Shown here: positions 60,165-64,000 of the stretch, one piece after another
Position numbering within the stretch: the first letter of the stretch is position 1
Layout: each line of letters begins with the position of its first letter
Made by a program: the position numbers and the translations under genes
Notes under the pieces: generated by a model
What the model saw: the letters and a program-made list of their open reading frames with translations, nothing else
What the model was told of the DNA's origin: nothing
Database searches by the model: none
Assembly: GCA_934667105.1 (NCBI GenBank)
Contig: CAKULG010000002.1
Coordinates: forward strand, 1 to 64,000
DNA length: 64,000 nucleotides
Reading direction: 5' to 3'
Source of the DNA: an uncultured Clostridia bacterium
GTDB lineage: Bacteria > Bacillota > Clostridia > Christensenellales > Aristaeellaceae

Positions 60165-60932
60165 TCAAGCGTGCCCAAAGGGCGCGCATTGCGACGGATA
60201 AACCCGTACCTCACATTGTACATCATTCAGACGGTTTTGTAAATACTCCGCCAGCGCGGGAACCAGGGGCGCCTCGGTGCCATAATGGCCGCCGTCCAGC
60301 AGCGCAAAGCCCTCCATAGTCGCCGCCAGGGCGTTATGATGGCGCACCTCGCCCGTCAGCAGCGCCTGCGCGCCCTCCTGGCGCGCCGTCAGCCAATCGC
60401 CGTCGTCCGCGCCTCCGGCGACGGCCAGACAGGAAATTTTCCACTCCTCCTGCCCGTACAGCCGGGCGGGAAAGCGCAGCGCGGCGGTAATCTTCTGCCG
60501 CAGCGTCCCGGCGGAAAGGGGCGTTTCCAAATCGCCGATAAAAAGGTAGCCCTTCTGGCGCAGATTTTTCAGTCCCAGCAGCCGCGCGCTGCACGCGCTG
60601 CCGCTCAGGGTGGTTTGATCCAGATTGGTATGGGCGCTGAGCAGGGCGATTTCTCCGCGAATCATTTCGCACGCGATCCTTGCCTCCGGATCCTCCTCCA
60701 CCAGGTTTTTCCGGGGATGAAAAAACAGCGGGTGGTGAGTCACGATCAACTCCGCCCCGATTTCCTTTGCTTCCCGCACCACGTCCAGCGTCGCATCCAG
60801 CGCCACCAGCACGCGGCGCACCGGCTGCTCCCGCCTGCCCAGCAGCAGGCCCGCGTTATCAAAGCCCTCGGCGGTTTCAAAGGGCGCAAGCTCCTGCAAA
60901 AGCTGCTCAATCGTTTTCACTGTGGCACACAC
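60165..60932 (-). CDS. Nif3-like dinuclear metal centre protein
   Basis: A 255-residue protein of the YqfO/Nif3 family. Metal-binding motifs are GFDNAGLLLG, IVTHHPLFFHP (near residue 70), SAHTNLDQT and, near the C terminus, GHYGTEAPLVPAL. It lacks the inserted PII-like domain found in B. subtilis YqfO. Two GTG starts fit; 60932 has GGAGG 9 nt upstream, while 60920 has no clear site. Either way it overlaps the end of trmK. Its biochemical role is unproven, although a GTP cyclohydrolase-like activity has been suggested for the family. Confidence 0.9.
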   Translation of the reverse strand: MCATVKTIEQLLQELAPFETAEGFDNAGLLLGRREQPVRRVLVALDATLDVVREAKEIGAELIVTHHPLFFHPRKNLVEEDPEARIACEMIRGEIALLSAHTNLDQTTLSGSACSARLLGLKNLRQKGYLFIGDLETPLSAGTLRQKITAALRFPARLYGQEEWKISCLAVAGGADDGDWLTARQEGAQALLTGEVRHHNALAATMEGFALLDGGHYGTEAPLVPALAEYLQNRLNDVQCEVRVYPSQCAPFGHA

Positions 60933-61575
60933 GGGCGTATTCCTCCTCCAGCCATTGAAGCCGCGTCTTCGCGTTCTTGTCCTGTTCGCAGGCGGTGGCC
61001 TCCCGCCGCCAGGCCACATAATCCCGGTATACCGCCCCCTGGCCCGTTCGCATCAGGCAGGGGCCCAACAGCAGCTCGCGCGGCGAATAGCAGGCTGCGC
61101 CCGGCAGCGCCCGCAGCACGACATAAAATCTGCCCCCCGCGCGCACGGCCTGCTCCTCGTCGATGCGATAGCCCAGCGCCGTCAGCGTTTCCCGCACATG
61201 GGGAATTTGGGTGTGGGCGGATAAAATAAGCGCCGCGCCCTGCAGCCGCTCCCGCCCGCGCAGCAGAATGTCCGCCAGGGTGCAGCCCCCCATGCCCAGA
61301 ATGGCGATAGCGTCTGCCCGGCAGGAAAGGGCCGCCAGGCCGTCGCTGACGGAAAAATCCGCGCGCTCCGCCAGGCCGTGCAGCCGCAGCAGGCGCTTGG
61401 CCTTTTCCAAGGATTCCGCGCTGATATCCGCCACGCACATGCGCCGGCATTTCCCACTTGCCAGCAGGGCGCAGGAAAGCCGCCCGTGATCGGCGCCAAT
61501 ATCCGCGCCGTATTCGCAGGCAGGAAAAAGGGCGGCGGCGCAGGCCAGCCGCTCGTCAAGTGCAGGCAGTCGCAT
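60907..61575 (-). CDS. trmK: tRNA (adenine22-N1)-methyltransferase
   Basis: A 222-residue SAM methyltransferase. The SAM site is GADIGADHGRLSCALL (about residues 22-38), followed by the catalytic ILGMGGCTLADIL. The C-terminal part is a helical coiled region (about 165-222) typical of TrmK. It starts 1 nt after the sigA stop and overlaps the Nif3-like gene, so the three are translationally linked. It modifies A22 of several tRNAs, including tRNA-Ser. Confidence 0.94.
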   Translation of the reverse strand: MRLPALDERLACAAALFPACEYGADIGADHGRLSCALLASGKCRRMCVADISAESLEKAKRLLRLHGLAERADFSVSDGLAALSCRADAIAILGMGGCTLADILLRGRERLQGAALILSAHTQIPHVRETLTALGYRIDEEQAVRAGGRFYVVLRALPGAACYSPRELLLGPCLMRTGQGAVYRDYVAWRREATACEQDKNAKTRLQWLEEEYARVCHSEND

Positions 61576-61576
61576 G

Positions 61577-62662
61577 TTAATCCAGATAATCCTTTAGTTT
61601 CTTGCTGCGGCTGGGATGGCGCAGCTTGCGCAGGGCCTTGGCCTCGATCTGGCGAATGCGTTCGCGAGTGACTTTGAATTCCTTGCCCACTTCCTCCAGC
61701 GTGCGCTGGTGGCCGTCGTCCAGGCCGAAGCGCAGCCGAAGCACCTTTTCCTCCCGGGGGGTCAGGGTGTCCAGTACATCCCAAAGCTGCTCCTTCATCA
61801 GGGCGTGGGAAGCGGCCTCCGCCGGGGCGGGGGCGTTATCATCCTCGATGAAATCCCCCAGGTGGCTGTCCTCCTCCTCGCCGATAGGCGTTTCCAGGGA
61901 TACAGGCTCCTGAGCGATCTTGATGATTTCCCGCACCTTGGTTTCGCTGATGCCCATGGCCTTGGCAATTTCATCCGGCGTAGGCTCGCGGCCGTATTCC
62001 TGCAAAAGCTGGCGGGAAACGCGAATGAGCTTGTTGATGGTTTCCACCATATGGACGGGGATGCGGATGGTGCGGGCCTGATCGGCGATAGCGCGGGTGA
62101 TAGCCTGACGAATCCACCAGGTGGCGTAGGTGGAGAATTTATAGCCCTTGCGGTAATCGAATTTTTCCACGGCCTTAATCAGGCCCAGGTTGCCCTCCTG
62201 AATCAGATCCAGGAACAGCATGCCCCGGCCCACATAGCGCTTGGCGATGGAAACCACCAGGCGCAGGTTTGCCTCCGCCAGCTTTTTCTTGGCTTCCTCG
62301 TCGCCCTGCTCCATGCGCTGGGCGATTTCGATTTCCTCCTCGGCGGTCAGAAGCGGAACCCGGCCGATCTCCTTGAGATACATGCGCACCGGATCGTCGA
62401 TGCTGATGCCGTCGGGGATGGAAAGGTCCAGATCGTCGGGCATGGGCTCGGGCTGGGCGGCGGATTTAGGCTCCTCGTCCCCCCTGGTTACGGCGATGCC
62501 CATGGCCTCCAGCGTTTCCAGCACATTGTCAAACTGCTCCGGATCGATTTCACAGGCGGCAAGCTTGTTGATGATCTCGTCATAGGTTAAAGAGCCTTTT
62601 CTTTTTCCCAGTTCAAATAATTCGTTCAGCTTTGCCTGCTTCGCATCCACATGCGTGCTCAT
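61577..62662 (-). CDS. sigA: RNA polymerase primary sigma factor SigA
   Basis: A 361-residue sigma-70. Region 1.1 remnant (1-60), region 1.2 (DPVRMYLKEIGRVPLL), region 2 (AEANLRLVVSIAKRYVGRGM, LDLIQEGNLGLIKAVEKFD and YKFSTYATWWIRQAITRAIA), region 3 and region 4 (LTPREEKVLRLRFGLDDG and VTRERIRQIEAKALRKLRH) are all intact. It recognises the TTGACA/TATAAT boxes found across the window. It follows dnaG with a 24-nt gap in the ancient dnaG-sigA order. Confidence 0.98.
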   Translation of the reverse strand: MSTHVDAKQAKLNELFELGKRKGSLTYDEIINKLAACEIDPEQFDNVLETLEAMGIAVTRGDEEPKSAAQPEPMPDDLDLSIPDGISIDDPVRMYLKEIGRVPLLTAEEEIEIAQRMEQGDEEAKKKLAEANLRLVVSIAKRYVGRGMLFLDLIQEGNLGLIKAVEKFDYRKGYKFSTYATWWIRQAITRAIADQARTIRIPVHMVETINKLIRVSRQLLQEYGREPTPDEIAKAMGISETKVREIIKIAQEPVSLETPIGEEEDSHLGDFIEDDNAPAPAEAASHALMKEQLWDVLDTLTPREEKVLRLRFGLDDGHQRTLEEVGKEFKVTRERIRQIEAKALRKLRHPSRSKKLKDYLD

Positions 62663-62686
62663 GGGCTCAAAACTCCTCTCTTGCCG

Positions 62687-64000
62687 TCAGTGGCCCTGCT
62701 GCTTTAAGCGGGCCAATTCTTTCGAAAGCGTCGTCAACTCCCGCAGCGCGCCCGCCCGGGTTTGGGGTTCCTGGGCGCTGCGAAGTAATTCGGTCATTTT
62801 GTTCATTTCCTGCTGCAATCGCTTGATGTGCAGATTGCGCAGGCAGTCCTCCGCGATAACGGCGGCGTTTTCCTGCTCCGCGTCGCTCAGCAGGGAGAAA
62901 ACCTCCCCCGCCGCCTGGCGCGCAGGGTCGTCCTCCGCCTGGGAAAGAATCTGCGCGGGGGTCTGCCCCGCCAAAAGCGCCTGGGCGATGGCGCGGAACC
63001 GCTCGTCCTCAAAATCCTCCGGGCGGATCATTTCCCGGGGAATGCGCCCCGCCGAAAACAGGGCCAGCAGCATTTGCTCGGTTCGGTCGCCCTGGGAAAA
63101 AGGCCGCTTTGCGGATAAGTTTTCCCGCTGCGGCGGTGAATTATGCTGAGCCGCCGGGGCGGATACGCCCATCTGCGCGGCCAGCACCTCCCGGGAAAAG
63201 CCCGTCTGCACGGAGAGCAGCTCCAGATAATTTTCCAGTTCCACCGGCTCCTGAATTTTTTTAAACAGCGCCGCGCAGGCCTTGGCGTATTCCGTGCGTC
63301 CGTCCTGGGTTTCCAGATCGAACTGTCCGCGCAGCCGCTGCATACGGTAGGCCACGGGGTGCATGGGCTTGAGGGCCTGAAAGGCTTCCAGCCCCCGCTG
63401 GCGGATAAATTCGTCCGGATCCAGCCCGTCGGGGAAATAGAGCACACGGGCCGGAACCGCCTCTTCTTCGAAAATGGTCAGCGCGCGCTCAATGGCGTGC
63501 TGCCCCGCCTCGTCGCCGTCGTAGGCCACCCACACCTCGGGCACAAAGCGCTTGAGCAGGCGCGCCTGCTCGGCGGTGAGGGAGGTGCCCAGCGTGGCCA
63601 CCGCCCCCGCCACCCCTGCCTGGGTGATGGCCACCACGTCCATGTAGCCCTCCACCAGGATAGCGCGCTTTAAATCGCGCAGCTTTTTGACCAGGTTGAT
63701 GGCGTATACGCCCTTGCGCTTATTAAAAACCGGAGTGTCGGCGGTGTTGAGATATTTGGGCTTGGCGTCGCCCATAGCGCGGCCGCCGAAGCCCAGCACG
63801 TTTCCCCGCTGATCGATAATGGGAAACATCACGCGGCTGCGAAACATATCGTAGGCGGTATCGCCCTTCACCACGGAAAGCCCCGCCTGGCTCAATTCCT
63901 CCTGGGAATAGCCCTTTTTCAGCAGGAAAGCGGTGAGCACATCCCATTGCTCCCCCGAAGCGCCCAGGCCGAAGCGGCGAATGGTGCCGTCGTCCAGGCC
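62687..64000 (-). CDS. dnaG: DNA primase DnaG (N-terminal part beyond the window)
   Basis: The last 437 codons; the frame is open to the window edge, so the zinc-binding domain and the first part of the core are missing. Visible are the end of the N-terminal core (RSRVMFPIIDQRGNVLGFGGR), the Toprim domain with VEGYMDVVA (metal Glu) and VAYDGDEAGQ (the Asp pair), and the C-terminal helicase-interaction domain. The internal linker is short. The stop lies 24 nt before sigA. Confidence 0.96.
   Translation of the reverse strand, partial: GLDDGTIRRFGLGASGEQWDVLTAFLLKKGYSQEELSQAGLSVVKGDTAYDMFRSRVMFPIIDQRGNVLGFGGRAMGDAKPKYLNTADTPVFNKRKGVYAINLVKKLRDLKRAILVEGYMDVVAITQAGVAGAVATLGTSLTAEQARLLKRFVPEVWVAYDGDEAGQHAIERALTIFEEEAVPARVLYFPDGLDPDEFIRQRGLEAFQALKPMHPVAYRMQRLRGQFDLETQDGRTEYAKACAALFKKIQEPVELENYLELLSVQTGFSREVLAAQMGVSAPAAQHNSPPQRENLSAKRPFSQGDRTEQMLLALFSAGRIPREMIRPEDFEDERFRAIAQALLAGQTPAQILSQAEDDPARQAAGEVFSLLSDAEQENAAVIAEDCLRNLHIKRLQQEMNKMTELLRSAQEPQTRAGALRELTTLSKELARLKQQGH

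Noticed and set aside
1..64000. Prophage, integrase or transposase genes
   Set aside because: I looked for integrase, transposase, terminase and capsid proteins and found none. The only mobile-looking sequences are the non-coding dispersed repeats.

Overview
The window looks like a chromosomal segment of a high-GC, spore-forming member of the Clostridia, probably a gut lineage related to Christensenellales or Oscillospirales. The evidence is the mostly GC-rich coding sequence, strong Shine-Dalgarno sites, the gene orders ylxM-ffh-rpsP-khpA-rimM-trmD and dnaG-sigA-trmK-nif3, a spoIVFA-spoIVFB pair, hemZ, and sugar ABC transporters that lack a dedicated ATPase. The genus cannot be named from the sequence alone.

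Layout. 1-780 is the distal end of a type I-C CRISPR array (ten perfect 33-bp repeats, then two decayed ones); its cas genes are not in the window. 990-1385 is an AT-richer orphan gene. 1541-4033 is a MarR / cytidylate-kinase-like / MATE efflux operon with a clear promoter and operator. 4362-12799 is an LplBC-type sugar importer with two tandemly duplicated solute-binding proteins and a divergent membrane-bound AraC regulator. 12944-14967 is a TetR plus ABC exporter operon. 15490-20236 holds an alpha-L-fucosidase with a divergent AraC regulator, a sugar isomerase-like protein and an M20 peptidase. 20458-29681 is mostly housekeeping: pfkA, typA, an FAD dehydrogenase, dtd, an MBL hydrolase, hemZ and an Eis-like acetyltransferase. 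29838-34023 holds PrsW, TrmB and a FeoA-FeoB-Cys-rich iron operon under a DtxR-like operator. 34366-40610 is a second sugar importer run by a YesMN-type two-component system. 40860-49454 holds a frameshifted kinase, an aldo/keto reductase, a protein tyrosine phosphatase, guaB, and GH2 and GH127 glycosidases. 49708-52478 holds tRNA-Ser(GGA), another ferredoxin-type aldo/keto reductase, and a TetR with a small membrane protein. 52647-64000 is the SRP / ribosome-maturation operon, the sporulation protease pair, rsgA, and the dnaG-sigA operon; dnaG runs off the right edge.

How the parts fit. The two importers would bring in oligosaccharides. The fucosidase, GH2 and GH127 enzymes have no visible signal peptides, so they would act inside the cell on the imported sugars, and pfkA leads into glycolysis. 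Neither importer has an ATPase gene here, so a shared MsmK-type ATPase elsewhere is expected.

The most unusual signal is a dispersed intergenic repeat family. A 33-43 bp hairpin lies 10-46 nt after the stop codon of most of the genes it follows, and in most copies it is followed by a conserved tail of about 60-75 bp. At least seven hairpin-plus-tail copies, two T-run hairpin variants and one tail remnant occur in the window. Other points of interest are a decayed CRISPR spacer that overlaps a living one, an ABC ATPase gene with no normal start codon, a one-base frameshift that fuses a kinase ORF in frame to an aldo/keto reductase, a near-perfect promoter/operator architecture at the marR and feo operons, and an intrinsic terminator inside the khpA-rimM gap.
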